Assembly: GCA_964568875.1 (NCBI GenBank)
Contig: CAZMSH010000010.1
Span: forward strand, 44,577-108,576
Reading direction: 5' to 3'
DNA: 64,000 nt
Source: SLNP01 sp964568875
GTDB lineage: Bacteria; Bacteroidota; Bacteroidia; Bacteroidales; VadinHA17
The translations under genes were made by a program, and so were the position numbers. Numbering within the stretch: position 1 is the first letter of the stretch; every line of letters starts with the position of its first letter. This document shows, piece after piece, positions 8,891 to 16,632 of this stretch. Below the pieces are notes generated by a model. That model made no database searches. It had not been told where the DNA came from and saw only the letters and a list, made by a program, of their open reading frames with translations.

Positions 8891-8898
8891 TAAATTTG
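8891..8898 (+). promoter_or_regulatory. Candidate -7 element TAAATTTG for the HU-SPOR gene
   Basis: A perfect match to the Bacteroidota TAnnTTTG element, ending 18 bases before the chosen ATG at 8917. A strong GGAGG ribosome site at 8905-8909 follows. No clear -33 element was found, so this is a weak call. Confidence 0.4.
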
Positions 8899-8916
8899 CA
8901 TACTGGAGGCAAAGAA

Positions 8917-9981
8917 ATGAGATACGACCTGATAACGATTATCAAAGAACTGATGTTCAGGCACGATTGTGTGATCATCCCCGGTTTCGGTGGATTTATC
9001 CTCAACTACGTGCCGGCAGTAATTGAGAAGTCGACAGGCATGTTCCATCCTCCTGCCAGGAGGGTAAGTTTCAACCGCAACCTTACACATAACGATGGTC
9101 TGCTGATAGGATCGGTAAGCAACACATTCGGCATCAACTATGGAGAAGCCAGGGATATCGTAGACAGGTTTACCGCTGAACTTAAGAAGGTCCTGACCCG
9201 TGGCGATGAAGCAGAGTTTGAGCATATAGGTGTTTTCAGAACAAACCAGGAAGGTGGGATACAGTTTGAACCTGACAGGGATGCCAACTATAACCTCGGA
9301 TCATACGGCATGGAGTCATTCAGATATGAACCGGTTGCCGGATATGACGTAAGGAAAAGGGTTATTAAAGCAGGCAGACAGGTGTCTCCGGCAGGTATAC
9401 CAGTGAGGAAATTGCTGATACGCGCGGCAGTGGCGATACCGGTGCTGATAGCACTGGTGGCAGTGCCTCTGAGAACTGATATATTGGGAACGCGGCTCGA
9501 AAAAACATCGCTCAACCCGCTTGCCGAGACCCAGCTGGAAAGCAACCGGCAGGCTATTGACGAGATGCCTGTTGTCACCGGAGATGTGGAGGCTGACACC
9601 GGTCAGCCAGCCTCACTTACCACAAGTGAAGACATTGTAACAGAAACTATAACAGCATCGTCTGAGAATACAGCCGCCAGTGAGCCTGCTGATGTTACCG
9701 CCGTTATAACAGGTCAGACAGAAGTTCCTTCAGAGACTTTGTCAGATGCTGAGGCAGAAGAATACTCCTTCTTCATTATTGCAGGAAGCTTTAAATCTGC
9801 TGAGAATGCAAAGGTAATGGCCACAAGGCTGAGGGCTATGGGTTACGAACCACAGATAATGGATGCACCTGATAACTTTACCAGGGTTGCTGCCAAAGGA
9901 TTCACCGACCTCAGTTCCGCTACGGCAGAGAGAAACAAACTGGCAGAAACGATCGAAGGCCTCTGGATTCTCAGAAAGTGA
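8917..9981 (+). CDS. HU-CCDC81 domain and SPOR domain membrane protein
   Basis: A 354-residue protein. The ATG at 8917 is chosen because GGAGG lies 7 bases upstream and the conserved domain starts immediately (MRYDLITIIKELM). Residues 1-60 and about 60-140 resemble the paired bacterial HU-CCDC81 domains, which share the fold of the HU DNA-binding protein; a single membrane segment spans about 166-185; a Ser/Thr/Glu-rich linker follows; and residues about 276-354 (from EYSFFIIAGSF) form a SPOR domain, which in other proteins binds denuded septal peptidoglycan. The predicted topology is HU-like part in the cytoplasm and SPOR in the periplasm. A role linking the nucleoid or division site to the wall is an inference. 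Confidence 0.88.
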   Translation: MRYDLITIIKELMFRHDCVIIPGFGGFILNYVPAVIEKSTGMFHPPARRVSFNRNLTHNDGLLIGSVSNTFGINYGEARDIVDRFTAELKKVLTRGDEAEFEHIGVFRTNQEGGIQFEPDRDANYNLGSYGMESFRYEPVAGYDVRKRVIKAGRQVSPAGIPVRKLLIRAAVAIPVLIALVAVPLRTDILGTRLEKTSLNPLAETQLESNRQAIDEMPVVTGDVEADTGQPASLTTSEDIVTETITASSENTAASEPADVTAVITGQTEVPSETLSDAEAEEYSFFIIAGSFKSAENAKVMATRLRAMGYEPQIMDAPDNFTRVAAKGFTDLSSATAERNKLAETIEGLWILRK

Positions 9982-10055
9982 GTCTGCTCCGCCATACATT
10001 CTCACAAACTTCCACACACAATGAATCTGTAAGCATTAGCTCACTTTAGTTCACT

Positions 10056-12089
10056 CTATTTGATTACCGCCCCGTTTTCGGTTTTTCTTTCGGGAACGAC
10101 GAAGACCAGGTTGCCGCTGCTCTCTTCTGCGAGGAGTATCATGCCTTTCGACTCGATACCTTTTATTTTCCTTGGTTCCAGATTGACGATTACCGATACC
10201 TGTTTGCCGACAAGCTGTTCGGCGGTGTAGTATTCTGCTATTCCTGAGACGATGGTCCTTATATCAATGCCTGTATCGACCTTAAGCTTCATCAGTTTGT
10301 CAGTCTTGGGTACCCTTTCAGCCTCAATAATTGTGGCTGTGCGCAGGTCCATTCCGGTAAACTCATCATAAGTAACTGAAGGCTTTTCCGGTGGAGTTAC
10401 TGACTTAGCCGATTCGTTGTCCATTTTTGTCTTCATCAGTTTTTCAATCTGTTTTTCAATCTGGTCGTCCTCAATCTTTTCAAAGAGGAGGCCCGGATAA
10501 TCAATTTTGTGGCCGGGCTTTATCAGGTCATTGCTGCCTGCATCGTCCCATGTTGCATTCCCCAGTTTGAGCCACAACCGCAGCTTGTCCATTGAAAATG
10601 GTATGAACGGTTCGAGCAGCATCGACAGGCCGGCGGTTATCTGAAGGGAGATGTTAATGATTGTCTTTACACGTTCAGGATCAGTCTTTATAAGTTTCCA
10701 CGGTTCGGTGTCGGCAAGGTATTTATTCCCCAGCCTGGCCAGGTTCATGGCTTCCTTCAGGGCCTCGCGGAAGCGGAAGTTCTCGAGGGCCTGTTCAGTG
10801 GCAATCCTGAATTGCGGTATCGACCCGAGTACTTCTTTGTCGTATTCTTCAAGTTTTCCTGTAGCCGGCACGATGCCGTCATAATATTTCGAGGTAAGCA
10901 CTAATGTTCTGTTAACGAAATTGCCGAGGATAGCTACCAGTTCGTTATTGTTTCTTGCCTGGAACTCTTTCCAGGTGAAGTCGTTGTCTTTTGCCTCCGG
11001 CATGCTTGAAGTGAGAGCATATCTCAGCACGTCCTGTTTGCCGGGAAAATCAGTCAGGTACTCATGCAGCCAGACAGCCCAGTTGCGTGATGTTGAGATT
11101 TTATCATTCTCGAGGTTAAGAAATTCGTTGGCCGGAACATTATCAGGCAAAATATAACTGCCCTCAGCCCTGAGCATTGACGGAAAGATAATGCAATGGA
11201 AAACGATGTTGTCTTTTCCGATGAAGTGAATCATGCGGGTTTCAGGATCCTTCCAGTACTTTTCCCAGTCGGGGGTAAGTTCTTTAGTTGCCGAGATGTA
11301 TCCGATCGGGGCATCGAACCATACATAGAGCACTTTACCATCGGCTCCCTCTACAGGAACCGGTACGCCCCATTCAAGGTCACGGCTCACTGCCCTGGGC
11401 TGCAGCCCCTGGTCAATCCATGATTTGCACTGTCCGTACACATTTGTCTTCCATTCCTTGTGTTCCTCGAGTATCCATTGTCGCAGCCAGGGTTCATATT
11501 TGTCGAGTGGCAGGTACCAGTGCAGGGTCTCTTTCAGCACGGGCATGCTTCCGCTTATTGCAGACCTGGGTTTCAACAGTTCTGTCGGACTGAGCGAGGA
11601 GCCGCACTTTTCACACTGGTCGCCGTACGCATTTTCATTTGCACAATGAGGACACGTACCTGTAATATATCTGTCGGCAAGGAAGCATCCGGCCTCCTCA
11701 TCGTAATATTGCATTGAGGTCTTCTCTATGAATTCGCCCTTATCATACAGATGACGGAAAAACTCAGCTGCGGTTTCATGATGTATCCTGTTCGATGTTC
11801 TTGAATAGATGTCAAAGGCTATTCCAAAATCCTCAAACGATTTCTTATTGAGCTCATGGTACCTGTCAACTATCTCCTGAGGTGTGACCCCTTCATTTCT
11901 CGCTTTCAGGGTTATGGGCACTCCATGTTCATCTGAGCCGCAAATTGAAATAACATCGGTTCCCTTAAGCCTGAGGTACCTGGTGTAGATATCTGATGGA
12001 ACATACACGCCGGCCAGGTGTCCGATATGGATCGGTCCGTTGGCATAGGGAAGGGCGGAGGTGACCAGTACGCGCTTAAAATTGCTCAT
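10056..12089 (-). CDS. metG: Methionyl-tRNA synthetase
   Basis: A 677-residue class I aminoacyl-tRNA synthetase that charges methionine. Seen: the HIGH motif as HIGHLAG, a knuckle with four Cys around CPHCANENAYGDQCEKC, the KMSKS loop as KISTSRNW, and a C-terminal tRNA-binding (EMAP/Trbp) domain over roughly the last 110 residues (DLRTATIIEAERVPKTDKL). The ATG at 12089 is preferred over an in-frame TTG at 12128 because the latter falls inside the predicted -7 promoter element at 12126-12133. It converges with the HU-SPOR gene across 74 bases with no visible terminator. Confidence 0.97.
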   Translation of the reverse strand: MSNFKRVLVTSALPYANGPIHIGHLAGVYVPSDIYTRYLRLKGTDVISICGSDEHGVPITLKARNEGVTPQEIVDRYHELNKKSFEDFGIAFDIYSRTSNRIHHETAAEFFRHLYDKGEFIEKTSMQYYDEEAGCFLADRYITGTCPHCANENAYGDQCEKCGSSLSPTELLKPRSAISGSMPVLKETLHWYLPLDKYEPWLRQWILEEHKEWKTNVYGQCKSWIDQGLQPRAVSRDLEWGVPVPVEGADGKVLYVWFDAPIGYISATKELTPDWEKYWKDPETRMIHFIGKDNIVFHCIIFPSMLRAEGSYILPDNVPANEFLNLENDKISTSRNWAVWLHEYLTDFPGKQDVLRYALTSSMPEAKDNDFTWKEFQARNNNELVAILGNFVNRTLVLTSKYYDGIVPATGKLEEYDKEVLGSIPQFRIATEQALENFRFREALKEAMNLARLGNKYLADTEPWKLIKTDPERVKTIINISLQITAGLSMLLEPFIPFSMDKLRLWLKLGNATWDDAGSNDLIKPGHKIDYPGLLFEKIEDDQIEKQIEKLMKTKMDNESAKSVTPPEKPSVTYDEFTGMDLRTATIIEAERVPKTDKLMKLKVDTGIDIRTIVSGIAEYYTAEQLVGKQVSVIVNLEPRKIKGIESKGMILLAEESSGNLVFVVPERKTENGAVIK

Positions 12090-12125
12090 TTTTGCCGGTA
12101 TATTGTCATATTGATTAAATTGCGG

Positions 12126-12133
12126 CAAAGATA
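12126..12133 (-). promoter_or_regulatory. -7 element TATCTTTG for metG
   Basis: On the minus strand this reads TATCTTTG, a perfect TAnnTTTG. It predicts a transcript start near 12120 and a 30-base leader to the ATG at 12089. Confidence 0.55.
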
Positions 12134-12195
12134 ATAATTTTAAAATTTCAGGGCCGTGGCCACCATCGTTGCAGCGGCGTTAGGGAGGTAACAAA

Positions 12196-13113
12196 ATGGA
12201 TGCATTGTCGATCATTCCGCCATATCTTAAAAAGGGAGACAGGGTTGCGGTGGTCTCACCATCATACGTCGTTGATCGGGCCGCAGTAATGAATGCGGTT
12301 AAGATCATTGAAAGCTGGGGTCTGCAGGTGACAATGGGTGCCAGTTGTCTGGCGGCTGAGGGTCCTTTTGCAGGAACCGACAGTCAACGGATAATTGACC
12401 TTCAGCTGGCGCTTGATGACAGCACCGTAAAGGCCGTGATGTGTACCAGGGGAGGATACGGCATGAGCCGTATTATCGATAAAATTGATTTTACGGCTTT
12501 TGTAGCGTCGCCGAAATGGATTGTGGGATACAGTGATATCACAGTTCTTAACATGTGGGTGGGAACCCTTTTCGGAGTAGCTTCAATTCACGGTGAGATG
12601 CTTCTTAACTATAATAATCCTGCCAGGACAGCCAGGACTATTACCACGGTACGCGACCTGCTTTTCGGAAAGGCTCCCGAATACAAATGGGACGGAGTGA
12701 CAGTAAACACCAACACTGCCAAAGGCATTTTAACGGGAGGTAACCTTGCAATGCTCTATAGTCTTGCCGGTACGATTGCCAGACCTGAGACAGAGGGGAA
12801 GATCCTTTTTATTGAGGATATCGGGGAGTATTATTATGCTGTAGACAGGATGCTTCAATCATTAAGGCTGGCGGGTATGCTTAATAATCTCGCCGGCCTG
12901 CTTGTAGGCGATTTCGGGGATATGCAGGACCAGAAGATACCTTTTGGAAAGAGTGTTGAAGAGATTGTCAGTGAGGTTGCTGGCAGCTTCGGGTACCCTA
13001 TATTTTTTGGTTTTCCGTCGGGACATTCAGACGATAATCCTGCCATCTACCTTGGCAGGGAAGCCGCTATCACAGCCGACAGTTCCTCTCTTAACCTTGA
13101 ATACTGGAATTAG
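12196..13113 (+). CDS. ldcA: LD-carboxypeptidase (S66 family)
   Basis: A 305-residue cytoplasmic serine peptidase that trims the terminal D-Ala from murein tetrapeptides during peptidoglycan recycling. The catalytic triad can be placed: Ser113 in VGYSDIT, Glu207 in LFIEDIGE and His277 in FPSGHSDDN. A good ribosome site (GGGAGGT at 12183-12189) precedes the ATG. No signal peptide, as expected. It is divergent from metG, with about 106 bases between the starts, and its stop codon abuts a heptamer array. Confidence 0.94.
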   Translation: MDALSIIPPYLKKGDRVAVVSPSYVVDRAAVMNAVKIIESWGLQVTMGASCLAAEGPFAGTDSQRIIDLQLALDDSTVKAVMCTRGGYGMSRIIDKIDFTAFVASPKWIVGYSDITVLNMWVGTLFGVASIHGEMLLNYNNPARTARTITTVRDLLFGKAPEYKWDGVTVNTNTAKGILTGGNLAMLYSLAGTIARPETEGKILFIEDIGEYYYAVDRMLQSLRLAGMLNNLAGLLVGDFGDMQDQKIPFGKSVEEIVSEVAGSFGYPIFFGFPSGHSDDNPAIYLGREAAITADSSSLNLEYWN

Positions 13114-13155
13114 AGGTGTCAGGTGCCGGGTATCGGGTATCCGGTATCATGTGCC
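13114..13155. repeat. Degenerate heptamer array, six units
   Basis: Starting directly after the ldcA stop codon, six 7-base units can be read: AGGTGTC, AGGTGCC, GGGTATC, GGGTATC, CGGTATC, ATGTGCC. The consensus is close to the units at 51008-51042 and 63919-63995. Confidence 0.8.
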
Positions 13156-13174
13156 GGGCGAACTCACGACCGAA
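13153..13174. repeat. 22-base core shared with 63879-63900
   Basis: This 22-base stretch, beginning GCCGGGCGA and ending CGACCGAA, recurs at 63879-63900 with only two A/G differences. In both places it abuts a heptamer array. Confidence 0.75.
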
Positions 13175-13180
13175 GGAGGT

Positions 13181-13324
13181 AACCAGCAACCAGCAACCAG
13201 TAACCAGCAACCAGCAACCAGCAACCAGTAACCAGCAACCAGCAACCAGCAACCAGCAACCAGTAACCAGTAACCAGCAACCAGCAACCAGCAACCAGCA
13301 ACCAGCAACCAGCAACCAGCAACC
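13181..13324. repeat. Heptamer tandem array (AACCAGC/T), 20 units
   Basis: Twenty uninterrupted units of AACCAGC plus a partial AACC. Units 3, 7, 12 and 13 are AACCAGT, all others AACCAGC. There are no spacers, so it is not CRISPR. It lies between the converging ldcA and ald genes and ends 7 bases before the ald stop codon. Reading frames through it give only low-complexity peptides. Confidence 0.96.
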
Positions 13325-13330
13325 GTTTTT

Positions 13331-14551
13331 TCAGAACGCTGCAAGGAGCAGATCGATATCTTTTGAGAGCATACCGAATTTCTGGCCAAGCATTTCGTTG
13401 GTGAGTATTCCATTATACAGATATACACCATTGCGGAGGCCATGGTCATTTTTCAGCATGGGCGTTATTCCTCCCGAATCGGCCAGGTTCTGAAGAAGGG
13501 GAGAGAAGATATTGCTCAGGGCTATGGTGGCCGTCCGTGCGACCCTCGAGGGCAGATTCCATGCAGAAAAGTGTATCACCCCGTGCTTTTCATACACAGG
13601 ATCCTGAAGCTCACGGCATTCTGTCGTTTCAATACATCCACCCCTGTCAATGCTGAGGTCTATTACAACCGAGCCTTTTTTCATCAGCATCACCATATCT
13701 TCTGAGATGTAATACCACGGACGAAGGTCCTCGAGGTCTATTGCCCCAATAAGCACATCGGCTGACTTCAGCGATTTGATCAGCACCTGGGGGTGAAATA
13801 TTGATGTCTCGAGTCGTTGTCCCACCAGGTTTTGAAACCGGCGCAACCTGTTCACTGAGTTGTCGAACACCCTCACACGGGCTCCAAGACCCAGTGCCGC
13901 CCGGGCGGCATACTCACCTGCTGTATTGGCTCCTATTATCACTATATCGGTAGGAGTTATTCCGGTAATGCCACCAAGCATAACACCCTTGCCACCGTGA
14001 ACATTGGAGAGGTGTTCCGAGGCTATCAGCACAGCGGTAATACCGCTTATCTCGCTCATCGACTCAATGACGGGGTTCATGCCGTCATGATCCTTTATCC
14101 TTTCAAACGAGAAGGCTGTAACTTTTTTCTTTATCAGTGCAGAGAGGGTCTCTTCTGACAGTTTAAGCACGTTAAGGTAAGACATTACCACCTGATTTGG
14201 CTTCAGCCGGGCTGCCTCCTCCTCACTGAACGGGGCTACCTTTATTACCACATCAGAGTCATAGACACCGCTGGCGGAGTTTATTATCTGAGCCCCGTGG
14301 TCGCTGAAATCCTTGTCAGTATACTTTGAACCAAGGCCTGCTCCTTTCTGGAGAAGCACCTCGTTGCCGTTCTCTACCAGCAGGTTTACCGCTTCGGGAG
14401 TCAGCGCCACTCTTTTTTCTCCTGCTTCTGTTTCCAGAGGTATGCCTATCCTTATCTTTTTGGTCTGCTGCTTGATTTCCAGCAGCTCTTCCTTTGGCAT
14501 AAAGGCAGTATTGCCGAACGAAACCTGGTTACCCGATCCTTTTTCCCTCAT
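13331..14551 (-). CDS. ald: Alanine dehydrogenase
   Basis: A 406-residue member of the alanine dehydrogenase/transhydrogenase alpha family, which interconverts alanine with pyruvate and ammonia using NAD. Seen: the N-terminal domain motif GEKRVALTPEAV, the conserved Lys-containing EVLLQKGAGLGS segment, and a Rossmann domain with VIIGANTAGEYAARAA at about 200-215. Bacteroidota versions carry this roughly 30-residue N-terminal extension. It has its own promoter, 71 bases after tsaE, so it need not share regulation with the porW group. Substrate is inferred from family. Confidence 0.88.
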   Translation of the reverse strand: MREKGSGNQVSFGNTAFMPKEELLEIKQQTKKIRIGIPLETEAGEKRVALTPEAVNLLVENGNEVLLQKGAGLGSKYTDKDFSDHGAQIINSASGVYDSDVVIKVAPFSEEEAARLKPNQVVMSYLNVLKLSEETLSALIKKKVTAFSFERIKDHDGMNPVIESMSEISGITAVLIASEHLSNVHGGKGVMLGGITGITPTDIVIIGANTAGEYAARAALGLGARVRVFDNSVNRLRRFQNLVGQRLETSIFHPQVLIKSLKSADVLIGAIDLEDLRPWYYISEDMVMLMKKGSVVIDLSIDRGGCIETTECRELQDPVYEKHGVIHFSAWNLPSRVARTATIALSNIFSPLLQNLADSGGITPMLKNDHGLRNGVYLYNGILTNEMLGQKFGMLSKDIDLLLAAF

Positions 14552-14580
14552 GGTTTTCTACATTATCAGAACTTGATTTT

Positions 14581-14588
14581 CAAAGTTA
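14581..14588 (-). promoter_or_regulatory. -7 element TAACTTTG for ald
   Basis: On the minus strand this reads TAACTTTG, a perfect TAnnTTTG, placed 30 bases upstream of the ald ATG. Confidence 0.55.
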
Positions 14589-14622
14589 CGCATTTTTGAT
14601 GTTTGAAGCCGTATATGTACAT

Positions 14623-15033
14623 TCATGATTCGATTATTCTGGAACCGTCACTGTTTACAGTTATACGAACGGTTACAGTGCCGTCGGGAAGGAGGGATTC
14701 TATCTTTTCGGGCCATTCCAGGAAGCAGTAAAACTCACCTGTCAGATATTCTTCAATGCCGAAGTCGAATACTTCTGTAATTCTTTCAATGCGGTAAAAA
14801 TCGAAATGATAGACCGGGTCGTTATCTGGTCTGAAGTATTCGTTTATCAGGGTAAATGTCGGGCTGACAGCAGTATCGAGGCATCCGAGTGTACGGCATA
14901 TCTCTTTTATGAAAGTTGTTTTTCCCGCTCCCATCTCTCCGTATATTGCGAATATACGCGACGCCTTGTGTTCCTCCAGCAATGCTGCGGCAGCGGCAGG
15001 GAGGCTGTTCACTGTTTTTACCACCATTTTCAT
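14623..15033 (-). CDS. tsaE: tRNA threonylcarbamoyladenosine biosynthesis ATPase TsaE
   Basis: A 136-residue P-loop protein that drives the TsaB-TsaD complex making t6A37 in ANN-decoding tRNAs. The Walker A motif GEMGAGKTT is at 32-40, followed by the family segments SPTFTLINEY and YHFDFYRI, and FLEWPEKI near the end. The ATG at 15033 is chosen over an in-frame GTG two codons upstream. It lies 18 bases after porX and is probably co-transcribed with porW-porX. Confidence 0.94.
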   Translation of the reverse strand: MKMVVKTVNSLPAAAAALLEEHKASRIFAIYGEMGAGKTTFIKEICRTLGCLDTAVSPTFTLINEYFRPDNDPVYHFDFYRIERITEVFDFGIEEYLTGEFYCFLEWPEKIESLLPDGTVTVRITVNSDGSRIIES

Positions 15034-15051
15034 GGCCACAAAAGTATGAAA

Positions 15052-16632
15052 TTATTTGAGCGGTTCGAGAGTTACCAGGGGGCATATCATCTCGTGGAGA
15101 GATATTCCGCCATGCTGAATGGTGTCGTTGTAGTAGGCGGCATAGTGGTTGAAATTGTTCTGATATACCAGGTAGTCATTGCCGGTGGCGAAGATGAATT
15201 TTGAACTTATATTTGGTGCCGGCAGTCCTGCGCTTTTCGGATTGGCAATTTCAAATACCTCCCTGGGATTATAAGCCAGGTTGCGGCCCAGCTTATAGCG
15301 TAGGTTCGGTGAAGTAGACCTGTCGCCCACAATCTTCAAAGGGTTTTTGACCCTGACGTTGCCATGGTCGGTGGTGAGAACAACAGTAAGGCCTGCTTCA
15401 GCCAGTGACTTAAGCAGCTCATTGAGAGGCGAATGTATAAACCAGGAGTGGGTTACGGAACAGTAAGCCTCGTCGTCGGCTGCCAACTCCTTCATAACTT
15501 CAGCTTCGGTGCGCGAATGTGATAGCATGTCGACGGAATTGTAGACCAGAGAAACCAGATCATAGTTGAGGTAGCTGCGGTGCTTCTCATTGAACCTCCT
15601 GGCTTCGTGGTTGTTGAGGAGCTTCTCATAGGCCCATCTGATATTCAGTCCCAGGCGACCAAGATGACTCCCGAGCAGTTTATCCTCATAGTTGTTTTTA
15701 CCCTCTTCATCATCGTCAGCAATCCAGTACTCTGGCATTTTTTCCTTTATAGTCGCCGGCATGAGACCAGAGAACAGCGCATTTCTGGCATATTGAGTTG
15801 CAGTAGGCAGGATGCTGGTGTAAAAATCCTCACCGGCTATCCTGTAATATTCGCTTATCAATGGGGAGATGGTTCTCCACTGGTCGTACCTCAGATTGTC
15901 AATTACAATAAAGAAGAGGGGCTTCCCGGCCTTGAGCAGCGGAAATACCTTTTGTTGCAGTACTGAAGGGGAAAGCAGTGGCTTATCGTCGGAGCTGGCC
16001 TGTCCGAACCATTTAAGGTATGAGGCAGTAATGAATCTGGAAAATGAATTGTTGGCCTCCAGTATCTGAGCGTCAAGTACTTCACGGAGGCCGGCATCAC
16101 TTGACTTACGGAGCTCGGTCTGCCAGTATACAAGTTTACGGTATACATCGTACCATTCATTTATGCTACCTGCGGTTGCTATCCTCGTCCCCAACTGATT
16201 GAATGATGCCAGGTAGTCTGTGGTGGTTTTTTCTGTAACCAGCCTGCGATGCTCGGTGTTTTTCCTGATGGCCAGAATAATTTGTGCCGGTTTAACCGGT
16301 TTTATAAGGTAATCTGCAATTTCAGAGCCGATGGCCGCATCCATTATTGCCTCCTCTTCGCTCCGTGTAATCATTATCACCGGTATGTCACGCCTTATCT
16401 GCTTTATCATGGCAAGGGTTTCAAGTCCGCTCAGACCCGGCATGTGTTCGTCAAGGAAGATGAGATCGTAATTATTGGTACGTACAAGATCAAGGGCATC
16501 ATTGCCGTTGGTGCAGGTGTCAACCAGGTATCCCTTTGAATTAAGGAAAATGATGTGTGGCTTGAGAACCTCAATCTCATCGTCGGTCCAAAGTATCCTT
16601 ATCTGTCTTGATGGCTCCTTACTCTGATTCAT
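15052..16632 (-). CDS. porX: T9SS response regulator PorX with PglZ domain
   Basis: A 526-residue protein with a CheY-type receiver domain (1-125; Asp61 is the phospho-acceptor, Ser91 and Lys111 complete the switch) followed by a helical linker and a PglZ domain of the alkaline phosphatase superfamily (about 225-526). Metal-site candidates are Asp244, Thr271, Asp367, His371, Asp421 and His422; in Porphyromonas PorX the equivalent Thr is the nucleophile of a zinc phosphodiesterase acting on oligonucleotides. PorX with the PorY kinase controls type IX secretion genes. Its ATG overlaps the porW stop codon by 4 bases (ATGA), implying coupled translation. No porY is in the window. Confidence 0.96.
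   Translation of the reverse strand: MNQSKEPSRQIRILWTDDEIEVLKPHIIFLNSKGYLVDTCTNGNDALDLVRTNNYDLIFLDEHMPGLSGLETLAMIKQIRRDIPVIMITRSEEEAIMDAAIGSEIADYLIKPVKPAQIILAIRKNTEHRRLVTEKTTTDYLASFNQLGTRIATAGSINEWYDVYRKLVYWQTELRKSSDAGLREVLDAQILEANNSFSRFITASYLKWFGQASSDDKPLLSPSVLQQKVFPLLKAGKPLFFIVIDNLRYDQWRTISPLISEYYRIAGEDFYTSILPTATQYARNALFSGLMPATIKEKMPEYWIADDDEEGKNNYEDKLLGSHLGRLGLNIRWAYEKLLNNHEARRFNEKHRSYLNYDLVSLVYNSVDMLSHSRTEAEVMKELAADDEAYCSVTHSWFIHSPLNELLKSLAEAGLTVVLTTDHGNVRVKNPLKIVGDRSTSPNLRYKLGRNLAYNPREVFEIANPKSAGLPAPNISSKFIFATGNDYLVYQNNFNHYAAYYNDTIQHGGISLHEMICPLVTLEPLK

Noticed and set aside
13181..13324. Possible CRISPR array
   Set aside because: Units are 7 bases with no spacers and no cas genes are nearby.
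13091..13493. Open reading frames of 74 to 125 codons through the AACCAGC array on both strands
   Set aside because: They are translations of a 7-base repeat (three-frame cycling gives a low-complexity repeat peptide), lack conserved sequence and overlap the real ends of ldcA and ald.
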